64,000 nucleotides of DNA, taken from Pipra filicauda. Its lineage: Eukaryota; Chordata; Aves; Passeriformes; Pipridae. The position numbers and the translations under genes are program-made. Shown here one piece after another: positions 54,831 to 61,830 of the stretch; position 1 is the stretch's first letter; each line of letters begins with the position of its first letter. The DNA is taken from positions 124,001 to 188,000 of the forward strand of contig NW_024104317.1 in the NCBI RefSeq assembly GCF_003945595.2, read 5' to 3'. Under the pieces are notes generated by a model. The model saw nothing but the letters and a program-made list of their open reading frames with translations, did not search any database and was not told where the DNA came from.

Positions 54831-57800
54831 GTTTCTCGAGGTGCCTTCTTTACTCGTGAATAATGAATCCAGGTGGGTTGTTCCTTAATTTTGATTGCTG
54901 TGTAGGTCGTCAGAAGCACCTGGTATGGTCCTTTCCATTTCTCCTCTAATGGTTGGCCTGAAAAAGTTTTAACATACACCCATTCCCCAGGGGAAATGTT
55001 ATGTAAAGGCTGATCTATTCCTCTTGAGCGAGTACTCATCACTTGTTTGTTGATTTTTGACAATTGTTTACTTAATGAGATCAAGTATTCTCGTACATAT
55101 CCTTCTCCTACTTGTATGAGATCTTCTCCTTGATAATAATTCCCATAGGGTCTTCCATATAACATTTCAAAAGGGCTCAGCCCTTCTTTAGTTTTAGGTT
55201 TGACCCTTATTCGCAATAAGGCCAGAGGTAATGCTTGGTACCAATGTAGGTTTACTTCTTGACAGATTTTTGCCAATTGTTGTTTTATCAAATGATTCAT
55301 TTTCTCCACTTGACCACTTGCTTGTGGTCGATATGGAGTGTGTAATTGCCAATTAATTTGCAGGATGCTGCTAATTCTTTGTATTATTTTAGCTACAAAA
55401 TGTGGTCCTCTGTCCGAGGAGATGATGTCAGGTACTCCAAACCTGGGGATAATTTCATTAAGTAGTACCTTGACAACTTCTCGAGCCTTATTGCTTCGAG
55501 TCGGGAAAGCCTCTGGCCAATTTGAGAAAGTATCTGTCAAAACCAACAGGTATCTGTAACCTCCCTTCCTAGGCAACTCAGAGAAATCTATCTGCCAGTG
55601 TTGCCCTGGGAGATTACCTTTGCCAATTGTCCCTATCTCGATTTTATTGGTTGTGTGAGGATTATTTTGAAGGCAGGTCTTGCATTGTTTAGTAACCTGG
55701 ATTATTGTAGTGTATAAATTTCGTCCTATAATTTGTCTCCTTAGATATTTGTGTAATGCATCTGCCCCCCAATGAGTTTTGTTATGTTCTGCTTGTACAA
55801 CTTTCCATAGTACTCTTTCAGGTACCACTATTTGTCCTGTTTCTAAGTAGTACACGTTACCTTTGCGTTGAGCTTGCTGATCTTTTATTAATTTTAAATC
55901 CTCCTTTGAATATGATACATTAGAGCTTACCTCTATAATTTTGCCATCAGGAATTAGGGAGGCAAGTTCTACCTGGCCGTTTTCTGCTGCCTTTTTCGCC
56001 TCTCGATCCGCCAATCGATTGCCTTTTTCTTGGTTTGTATTCCCTTTTTGATGTCCTCTACAATGCATAATAGCAAGCTTTTTCGGTAACTGGACAGCTT
56101 CAAGTAATTTTAAGATTTCTTCTGCGTGCTTTATTTGTTTTCCTTGTGATGTGAGTAACCCTCTTTCTTTCCACACTGCTCCATGAGCATGAACTACCCC
56201 GAAGGCATACTTTGAGTCTGTCCAAATATTAATGTCCTTTCCTTCTCTTAGTTGTAATGCTCTGGTAAGGGCTATTATTTCTGCTTTTTGTGCAGAGGTG
56301 CCAGCAGGGAGTGCTTGTGCTTCAATGACGTGATCTGTGGTTGTTATGGCATAACCAGCTTTGCGGATTCCATCTTTCATATAGCTGCTTCCGTCGGTGA
56401 ACCACATTTCTGCCTCGGGCAGTGGTGTATCTTTCAAGTCCGGTCGGCAGGAATATGTCGCTTCAATTGTTTCAATACAATCATGATACACCGATTCCTC
56501 TGTGGTTGTAGAACTTGATAAAAATGTTGCTGGATTTACGATATTAGTGGTGACGATTTCAACATCATCTTGTTCTACTAGAGTGGCCTGGTATTTGAGA
56601 AACCTGGAGGGCGAGAGCCAGTGACCGCCTTTCTGTTCGAGCACTGCTGAAACCACGTGTGACACTAGAACAGTCATTCTCTGTCCCATTGTGAACTTTC
56701 GGGCTTCTTGTATGTTCAGTACTACTGCAGCTACGGCCCTCAGACATCCTGGCCATCCTTTGCTCACTTCATCTAACTGTTTAGAGAAGTATGCCACTGC
56801 TCGGCGATATTGTCCGACCTGCTGGGCCAGGACCCCCAGTGCAATTCCCTGCCTTTCATGCGAAAAGAGCAAAAAAGGTTTAGTTACATCTGGGAGGCCC
56901 AGTGCAGGTGCCTGCATCAGTTCCTTCTTAAGCTGATGGAAGGCTTGTGTAGCTTCTCCGGTCCATGTTAATTGTTGATTTCCATCTTGTAGGATCTGGT
57001 ATAGGGGTTTGACTATTAGTCCATATTTGTAGATCCAAAGCCTACACCAGCCAGTCATTCCCAAAAATGTGCGAAGTTCTTTTGAAGTTTGTGGCAAAGG
57101 TATTTTACAGATGGCTTCTTTTCTTTCTGGCCCAAGTCGACGTTGTCCTCCTGAGATTTCATATCCTAGATAAGTAACTTCTTTCTTGACAATCTGGGCT
57201 TTGTTTTTAGATACCTTATATCCTTTCAGCCCTAGAAAGTTCAATAAGCTCACAGTCCAATTTTCACATTCTTCCTGTGTGCTGGTTGCAATTAATAAAT
57301 CATCCACATACTGCAAGAGGACTCCGCTGTCTGAAGGTGCCGTCCATTCTTCAAGATCTTTGGCAAGCTGGTCTCCAAAAAGGGTTGGACTGTTTTTAAA
57401 TCCTTGTGGAAGAACAGTCCATGTGAGCTGTGATCGTCTTCCTGTTTCCGGGTTTTCCCATTCAAAGGCAAAAAATTTTTGACTTTTAGGGTCCAAAGGC
57501 AAGCAGAAAAAGGCATCTTTTAAATCTAAAACAGAAAACCAGATATATTCATTTTTTAGTTTAGTTAAAAGTGTATATGGGTTAGCTACCACTGGGTGGA
57601 GGTCTTCAACAATTTTATTAATAGCTCTGAGGTCCTGAACCAACCGATAGCTTTTGCCATCTTGTTTACGGATTGGCAAAATAGGTGTGTTAAATTCTGA
57701 TTTACATTCAATTAGTAAACCAAATTTGATAAAATTGTCAATTATTTCTTTAATCCCTTTTCTATCTTCTAGTTTGAGAGGATATTGTTTAATTCTTACC

Positions 57801-58318
57801 GGCCGTGTCCCAGGTTTTAATCTTACTGTTACAGGTTGAGCATGTCTGGCCCTTCCTGGGGTCCCGTCAGCCCAGACCCCCGGGTAGATTTGGTCATAGA
57901 TTGCTGGTGGTACTTCTCCCGATATCTGTGGCTGGATTAGAGCAAGACTTAAAATTTCGATTAATTCATTTTCTTTTACTTTAAGTTGCATATCTCCATT
58001 GTTGAACCTAATTTCTGCATTTAGTTTTTCTAATAGATCCCTTCCCAAAAGTGATTTAGGTGCATGAGGCATATATAGGAATTTATGTATACCTAAAGTC
58101 TTACCTAATTTAAAATTTAGTGGTTTCATAAAAGATACTTTTTCAACTTGACCAGTGGCTCCCATCACATTCAAAGATACATCATCCATGAGGTTTAATT
58201 CCTGATTTAACACAGAAAATGTTGCTCCAGTGTCTACTAAAAATTCTATTTTATGTTTATTTTTCCCCAGTTCCATTATAACCAAGGGATCCCTGGGGGC
58301 AAAACCCCTCGGTCCCCT
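54779..58318 (-). CDS. pol: Pol polyprotein: protease, RT, RNase H, integrase
   Basis: The frame continues gag without shift after the TAA at 58319-58321 and runs about 1179 codons to a TAG. No ATG is needed at its start; an open frame called from 58285 uses a TTG that is not a real start. Numbering from that codon: protease DTGA at 18-21; RT with the aspartate of VLDLKDAFF (254) and YVDD at 326-329; RNase H aspartate 631 (FTDGSS), E669, D690 and D760; integrase zinc site H834, H838, C868, C871; catalytic D900, D958, E994 with exactly 35 residues between the last two; and a WKGPYQ region (1117-1122) followed by HYSRVKK, as in gammaretroviral integrase C-termini. It makes, copies and integrates the viral DNA. 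All catalytic residues are present and I see no stop or frameshift. Confidence 0.97.
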   Translation of the reverse strand, partial: RGPRGFAPRDPLVIMELGKNKHKIEFLVDTGATFSVLNQELNLMDDVSLNVMGATGQVEKVSFMKPLNFKLGKTLGIHKFLYMPHAPKSLLGRDLLEKLNAEIRFNNGDMQLKVKENELIEILSLALIQPQISGEVPPAIYDQIYPGVWADGTPGRARHAQPVTVRLKPGTRPVRIKQYPLKLEDRKGIKEIIDNFIKFGLLIECKSEFNTPILPIRKQDGKSYRLVQDLRAINKIVEDLHPVVANPYTLLTKLKNEYIWFSVLDLKDAFFCLPLDPKSQKFFAFEWENPETGRRSQLTWTVLPQGFKNSPTLFGDQLAKDLEEWTAPSDSGVLLQYVDDLLIATSTQEECENWTVSLLNFLGLKGYKVSKNKAQIVKKEVTYLGYEISGGQRRLGPERKEAICKIPLPQTSKELRTFLGMTGWCRLWIYKYGLIVKPLYQILQDGNQQLTWTGEATQAFHQLKKELMQAPALGLPDVTKPFLLFSHERQGIALGVLAQQVGQYRRAVAYFSKQLDEVSKGWPGCLRAVAAVVLNIQEARKFTMGQRMTVLVSHVVSAVLEQKGGHWLSPSRFLKYQATLVEQDDVEIVTTNIVNPATFLSSSTTTEESVYHDCIETIEATYSCRPDLKDTPLPEAEMWFTDGSSYMKDGIRKAGYAITTTDHVIEAQALPAGTSAQKAEIIALTRALQLREGKDINIWTDSKYAFGVVHAHGAVWKERGLLTSQGKQIKHAEEILKLLEAVQLPKKLAIMHCRGHQKGNTNQEKGNRLADREAKKAAENGQVELASLIPDGKIIEVSSNVSYSKEDLKLIKDQQAQRKGNVYYLETGQIVVPERVLWKVVQAEHNKTHWGADALHKYLRRQIIGRNLYTTIIQVTKQCKTCLQNNPHTTNKIEIGTIGKGNLPGQHWQIDFSELPRKGGYRYLLVLTDTFSNWPEAFPTRSNKAREVVKVLLNEIIPRFGVPDIISSDRGPHFVAKIIQRISSILQINWQLHTPYRPQASGQVEKMNHLIKQQLAKICQEVNLHWYQALPLALLRIRVKPKTKEGLSPFEMLYGRPYGNYYQGEDLIQVGEGYVREYLISLSKQLSKINKQVMSTRSRGIDQPLHNISPGEWVYVKTFSGQPLEEKWKGPYQVLLTTYTAIKIKEQPTWIHYSRVKKAPRETWTSELVGPTTLRFTRH

Positions 58319-58321
58319 TTA
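58287..58321 (-). promoter_or_regulatory. Gag-Pol stop-codon readthrough site
   Basis: Gag ends in TAA (58321-58319) and the same frame continues open into protease, so Gag-Pol must come from readthrough rather than frameshifting. Ten bases after the stop a GGGG-TTTTG-CCCC hairpin can form, with a second GGGG run next to the stop and a GGGATCCC palindrome behind, enough for a compact stem or pseudoknot. Murine leukaemia virus and relatives use UAG followed by an eight-base spacer and a pseudoknot; the use of UAA here is less common. Confidence 0.8.
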
Positions 58322-59917
58322 ATCTTGGTCCAATTCTGCCATTAAAATAGGTTTTTGCTCCCTTTGAGGGCATTCTCTTTTCCAGTGTCCTTCTTCTTTA
58401 CAAATTGCACATTGGTTTGGTCTCAATTTCTGCTGGTTACCACTTCCAGGGTGCCATCCAGGTCTCTTAGAGTGATGTTCTCTTCTACCCAGGGCGGCAA
58501 TGGTTGCCTTTGTGATAGCTTTACCTAATTTCTGTCTTTCTACCCCTTCCCGGTTCCTGTATACCCGCCACGCCTCTTCAATTAATTTTTCGATATTTCT
58601 CTGATCTTCGGCTTTTAATTTTTGTAGTTTGCGTCTGATGTCATCTGAAGATTGACCCAAAAACAGTGAAATTAACTGCTGTTGGCCCTGGTCCCCTGAT
58701 GGGTCTAAGGTGGTGTAAGTTCGCATTGCTTCCTTTAATCGATCTATAAATTCAGTAGGGGTTTCCCCAGTGTTTTGTTTTACTGCATAAAGAGAACCCC
58801 AGTTTACTGCTTTGGGAACTGCATTTTCTATTCCGTAAGCCACCCAACCCCGGTATCTCTGGAGAATTTGATAATGGTCCGGGTCGTTATAGTCCCAGCC
58901 TGGTTTATCTCGTGGGAAATAGAAATTCAAATCATCTCCAGCTGCTAACTTGGTTTGTGCATAGGTCCTTGCTGCTTTTAAGACTAACTCTTTTTCAGTT
59001 TCTGTCAAAGCATCCAACATGAGATCTACGTCTTCCCAGTCTGGATCTAGAGCTTTAACATATGCTTTAAATTTCTTTGCTACCCCAACTGGGTCGTCTC
59101 TATATTTACGAGCAATATTCTTCCAATTTTCTAAGTCTCCCATAGAGAAATTAACTTTAAGTTTCATAGGGCCCCGCGGTCCTGCAGCCTCTCTTAAAGG
59201 GGCTTGTATAGTCCGCCTGGTCTCTGTGTGTGGGGAGATAGATTTTGCTCTCATTTTACTGCGTGTCCGCCTGCTCAGGGGAGATAAGGATGATGGGGAG
59301 TGGGAAGTTTCCCTTCTTCCCCTTTCTTTGTCCCTACCCCTCCCTTGCTGTCTTGAAGATGCGGACGATTCACTGTTTGGTCCTGAGGGGGGAGCAGAAG
59401 CCCCTCCTTCGGCTATTTCATTTGCCCTTTCTCCAAAGGGACTTACATAATCCTCAATTCCACTTTCCAATTCCCTGTTGGTATATTTCAAACACCTCTG
59501 TCCTATTGAACAGGCTGAACAACACCTTCTGAGCTCTCCTATACCTTGTTTTAAATTCTCCTTTTCCAGTGTTAAAACAAACGGGTCTCGTGGGGCTAGA
59601 TTAATGCCACACTCTCTCTGCCATTCTGGGTGTTCCCTTAAGCAAAAGAACATGTCAGCATAAAGGACCTCGTTCCACCTTCCATGCCTCCGTAAAAACA
59701 ACATTAACTGTAGTAAAGTATTATAGTCTAATGATCCATGCTTTGGCCACTTTGCTCCTTCCTCTAGTTTATAGAGGGGCCACCATTCTGAACAATATTT
59801 GATTAAAGTTTTCTTGTTAGTAATCCCACCCTGAGATTCCCCAATTTCTTTCCAGTGTGTTAAAACACATCCTAATGGGCTTTTATCAATCTCTTGTTTC
59901 CCTTGCTGGTTCCCCAT
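58319..59917 (-). CDS. gag: Gag polyprotein (matrix, capsid, nucleocapsid)
   Basis: A 532-residue product starts at ATG 59917 with MGNQQGKQ, a glycine-2 myristoylation context. An apparent 20-residue extension to 59977 opens with TTG and is not needed. Matrix covers about residues 1-110. A Ser/Pro/Arg-rich linker follows to about 239. Capsid of the p30 type starts near 240 (PLREAAGPRGP, then FSMGDLENWKN) and holds the major homology region near 381-400 (QNTGETPTEF). A single CCHC zinc knuckle, CAICKEEGHWKREC, lies at 503-516. One knuckle and a p30-like capsid are gammaretroviral traits; alpha- and betaretroviruses have two. No PPxY or P(T/S)AP late motif is visible; a YNTL at 65-68 is in matrix. 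Gag forms the particle and packages RNA. Confidence 0.95.
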   Translation of the reverse strand: MGNQQGKQEIDKSPLGCVLTHWKEIGESQGGITNKKTLIKYCSEWWPLYKLEEGAKWPKHGSLDYNTLLQLMLFLRRHGRWNEVLYADMFFCLREHPEWQRECGINLAPRDPFVLTLEKENLKQGIGELRRCCSACSIGQRCLKYTNRELESGIEDYVSPFGERANEIAEGGASAPPSGPNSESSASSRQQGRGRDKERGRRETSHSPSSLSPLSRRTRSKMRAKSISPHTETRRTIQAPLREAAGPRGPMKLKVNFSMGDLENWKNIARKYRDDPVGVAKKFKAYVKALDPDWEDVDLMLDALTETEKELVLKAARTYAQTKLAAGDDLNFYFPRDKPGWDYNDPDHYQILQRYRGWVAYGIENAVPKAVNWGSLYAVKQNTGETPTEFIDRLKEAMRTYTTLDPSGDQGQQQLISLFLGQSSDDIRRKLQKLKAEDQRNIEKLIEEAWRVYRNREGVERQKLGKAITKATIAALGRREHHSKRPGWHPGSGNQQKLRPNQCAICKEEGHWKRECPQREQKPILMAELDQD

Positions 59918-60721
59918 TTTTAGCTTTTGCTTTGGCCTGCTTCTAGTCTTGCCCTTTGCACGATAACAAAGGCGCAAACTTGTGGTTATCTACAAACTTC
60001 AGTTATACACTTTCAACACACCATACACACACACAGCACCAGCCCCGAGGCAGGAAAGTTCTGAGTCAGCCCTGTTAACTCGCCCAAGTATCCCTTGTCT
60101 GGCAGCAAGCCTCAGTCTGGCAACAAGAAACCCCTTTCCTAGGCGCCTGTAAAACAGCCACGCTCCACTCCCCTGGCACAAGGCAACAATCTCACAATCT
60201 AAGCATCAATGAGAAAAGAACCTCCTTTTATTCCTCCTTTGCCTCACTCCTCCTGTAGACTTTGTCACTCTCTCCTAGATACCGCACAAAATCATATCTA
60301 AACCCAATCATTCCAACGCCAAGATCTCCCAATGCCACTCTTGCCCCCAATACGCTAAAATTGCCAACATTCAACACAAATCATAAGTATGAGGTGAATA
60401 ATTCCACAAATTGAGCAAAGATATGGGTTTGCACCCCCAGAGGTTGTCAGCCCTGGAGTTTGTGGCATCTGCAAGCGGCCAGCAAAACTTCCTGGCTTAA
60501 TTCCTGCAAACAGTGAGTGTTAGGGTTCTGCCTAAAACCATAAAACCACAAAACCACTATCTCCCGTAAACACATGAAGGTAGTCCTTTTGCTGTGATTA
60601 AGAGATAACCAGTAACATATATGAAAACAAATATAATTTCCTAATATTTGCTTACTTAACATACAACAGTAATTTCATGACATAAAAGACAATACTCACA
60701 GACAAGAGCAAACAATACAAT

Positions 60722-61033
60722 TCAGCAAACACATGGAACACAGACAGAGGGTTTAAAACAAACCCAGATATAATATATTACCAAACTTATAATAATCGCA
60801 ATTCCAAAACCAAGTCCCAAATCTAGCCACAATGGTAAACCCAAAAACATCTTGTCACAATCAAAACCTATGCCACCCTTTAATGGGACTGTTATCCCAT
60901 ATTCAGAAGGATGCAGCCCTCTGCCCAAAATTCCTCTTTTGGTATAGCTTCGGTGAGACTCTAACTCACAATCAAAGCCATATGCATCCTCCCGGTAGGA
61001 CTCGAACCTACTATTAAAAGGGTGTTGCTCTTG
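60722..61033 (-). CDS. Leader open frame with one membrane helix (hypothetical)
   Basis: From the stop at 61034-61036 the - strand stays open for 103 codons to a TGA at 60722-60724. The first ATG is only at 60850, giving 42 codons; the earlier part would need a non-AUG start (an in-frame CTG lies at about 60913-60915) or splicing. The N-terminal half is hydrophilic and contains a repeated GFDC motif (GFDCE and GFDCD). A hydrophobic segment of about 22 residues follows (GLGFGIAIIISLVIYYIWV), then a short tail with three cysteines (CVPCVC). It is on the sense strand, upstream of gag and in none of the known proviral frames. It could be an accessory or glyco-Gag-like membrane peptide, or chance. 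I do not recognise a family. Confidence 0.35.
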   Translation of the reverse strand, partial: QEQHPFNSRFESYREDAYGFDCELESHRSYTKRGILGRGLHPSEYGITVPLKGGIGFDCDKMFLGLPLWLDLGLGFGIAIIISLVIYYIWVCFKPSVCVPCVC

Positions 61034-61074
61034 TTAGCTGCTAGCAAGCTCAGAGCCCTAAAAACCAGCGTACG

Positions 61075-61080
61075 ACTTAC
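61075..61080 (-). promoter_or_regulatory. Candidate major 5' splice donor (GTAAGT)
   Basis: In provirus orientation the context is ACC|GTAAGT|CG, a full match to the intronic side of the donor consensus and a weak match on the exon side. It sits about 185 bases after the primer-binding site, the usual place for the donor that gives spliced env RNA. The acceptor before env is not obvious from the sequence. Confidence 0.45.
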
Positions 61081-61263
61081 GGTTTCCTTCCCAAAAACCC
61101 TAGGGAAAAAAAAGAGTGCTTTAAAATTTGTATACCTGTGCCCAGGGTCTTCCTCTACTCCCGTGGTGATCCAACGGAGCCCGGGGAGCCTCACCGGAGT
61201 AACGTCCCGGGGCGCGCAGAGGGTCCCCGGTTCCGGAGGGTCCTCACTGGCGAGCAGAAATCT

Positions 61264-61280
61264 GTCCCATCTGGGTGCCA
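61264..61280 (-). other. Primer-binding site
   Basis: In provirus orientation TGGCACCCAGATGGGAC starts three bases (ATT) after the last CA of the 5' LTR. TGG is the complement of the tRNA CCA end. It does not match the common Pro, Trp, Lys3 or Lys1,2 sites as I know them. It is close to the 3' end of an arginine (CCU) tRNA but would need a one-base gap, so the primer tRNA stays open. Confidence 0.85.
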
Positions 61281-61319
61281 AATTGATTCAAAGAAACTTC
61301 TGCCAATCTGAAAAGCACC

Positions 61320-61325
61320 TTTATT
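61320..61325 (-). terminator. LTR poly(A) signal AATAAA (5' LTR copy)
   Basis: Same hexamer as in the 3' LTR. In the 5' LTR it lies close to the expected start site, so its use there must be low for full-length RNA to be made; the adjacent R hairpin may help with that. Confidence 0.75.
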
Positions 61326-61327
61326 AC

Positions 61328-61377
61328 GGCCGGGGAATGCAAAGGGGTAGTTGTTCTCCCCAGTGCACTCCCCGGCC
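61328..61377 (-). repeat. R-region GC-rich hairpin
   Basis: Fifty bases form a 14-bp outer stem (GGCCGGGGARTGCA with its complement, one non-Watson-Crick pair) and an inner GGGG/CCCC stem. It lies between the TATA box and AATAAA, so it should cover most of R. It is the most GC-rich part of the LTR. The 3' LTR copy is at 52206-52255. Confidence 0.85.
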
Positions 61378-61393
61378 CAAGGAATAACATAGC

Positions 61394-61401
61394 CTTTTAT
61401 A
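61394..61401 (-). promoter_or_regulatory. LTR TATA box (TATAAAAG)
   Basis: CTTTTATA on the + strand is TATAAAAG in the provirus direction. Transcription would begin about 25-30 bases further, near 61367-61372, at or inside the R hairpin. The same box in the 3' LTR is at 52272-52279. Confidence 0.85.
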
Positions 61402-61447
61402 CAGTTTGAAAGTAGCAAGCTCAAAATTATCTTTACACACACACTTT

Positions 61448-61666
61448 TTGCAGTCTTTCTTATCTAAATAGACATCTAGTTTTACTTCCTATTCTTACCA
61501 TTATGGAGTAGTTACGTAAAGTTTTATCACTTCAAACAGTTGCAGGTTAATACGCATACACTCCTTTGCAGTTTGTTTTATCTAAATAGACACTTAGTTT
61601 TACCTCCTATTCTTACCATTATAGAGTATTTACGTAAAGTTTTATCACTTCAAGCAGTGTCAGGTT
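61448..61666 (-). repeat. U3 tandem duplication (probable enhancer)
   Basis: Two imperfect copies of about 101 bases with a period of 118 (61448-61548 and 61566-61666) share TATCTAAATAGACA, CCTATTCTTACCATTAT and TACGTAAAGTTTTATCACTT. Differences between copies are fixed in both LTRs, so the duplication is older than this insertion. Direct repeats in U3 are typical retroviral enhancers; TTACGTAA is a bZIP/C-EBP-like palindromic core. The 3' LTR copies are at 52326-52426 and 52444-52544. Confidence 0.85.
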
Positions 61667-61826
61667 CCCCACCCCTCTCTACGTGCTAAAAAAAACCTTC
61701 CCCATTCTCTAAGCTTTTTATCTCAATTGCCCACAGTTCGGTCAGAGACTTTTAAGCAGTTTTACATTTTGCAAAGTCACACCTTCATAGCTAAATATCT
61801 AATATTTTATTTCATTCTCTATTTCA

Positions 61827-61830
61827 CTAT
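61827..61830. other. Target-site duplication, right copy
   Basis: CTAT follows the right LTR and matches the four bases before the left LTR. Confidence 0.9.

Larger units (their letters stand above)
59918..61263 (-). other. Proviral 5' leader (about 1.35 kb)
   Basis: The stretch between the primer-binding site and the gag ATG is about 1346 bases, more than twice the usual length in simple gammaretroviruses. It should hold the packaging signal and the major splice donor. A GTAAGT candidate donor lies at 61075-61080, an open frame with a membrane helix at 60722-61033, and a T-arm-like segment at about 60989-61010. In the 60182-60720 part I see nothing I can name. Confidence 0.85.
52162..61826 (-). 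mobile_element. Full-length endogenous retrovirus (ERV1/gamma-like core)
   Basis: A complete provirus of 9665 bp lies on the - strand. It has two 543-bp LTRs starting TG and ending CA (both strands read TG...CA), a 4-bp target duplication, primer-binding site, leader, gag, pol, env and polypurine tract in normal order. The LTRs have equal length at a constant offset of 9122 bp and I found no difference in a line-by-line reading. Gag, Pol and Env frames are open over their full lengths, with key residues kept. The single TAA between gag and pol, the single CCHC box in Gag and the Pol C-terminal GPY-like region all point to a gammaretrovirus-related (ERV1) core. Env is not of the standard gamma type. 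Whether it is expressed or active cannot be told from sequence. Confidence 0.97.
61284..61826 (-). repeat. 5' LTR (active promoter copy)
   Basis: 543 bp, TG...CA ends, no difference seen against the 3' LTR. In the provirus direction it consists of U3 with a duplicated block, TATA box, R hairpin, poly(A) signal and a U5 of only a few dozen bases. It is followed by ATT and the primer-binding site. Confidence 0.97.

Noticed and set aside
58286..58318. Frameshift between gag and pol
   Set aside because: The distance from the gag stop to the pol frame is a multiple of three and no other stop intervenes, so it is readthrough.
59019..59450. 143-codon frame on the + strand inside gag
   Set aside because: It is the antisense shadow of the Ser/Pro/Arg-rich part of gag and has no motif.
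59918..59977. Longer Gag starting at 59977
   Set aside because: The codon there is TTG. The ATG at 59917 gives MG, the expected myristoylation start.
60960..61060. A complete tRNA gene in the leader
   Set aside because: The T-arm is convincing but the acceptor 5' strand, U33 and a proper D-arm are missing.
60961..61281. 106-codon leader frame covering the primer-binding site
   Set aside because: It starts at TTG within the PBS region, its only ATGs are at the last codons, and its composition is unremarkable.
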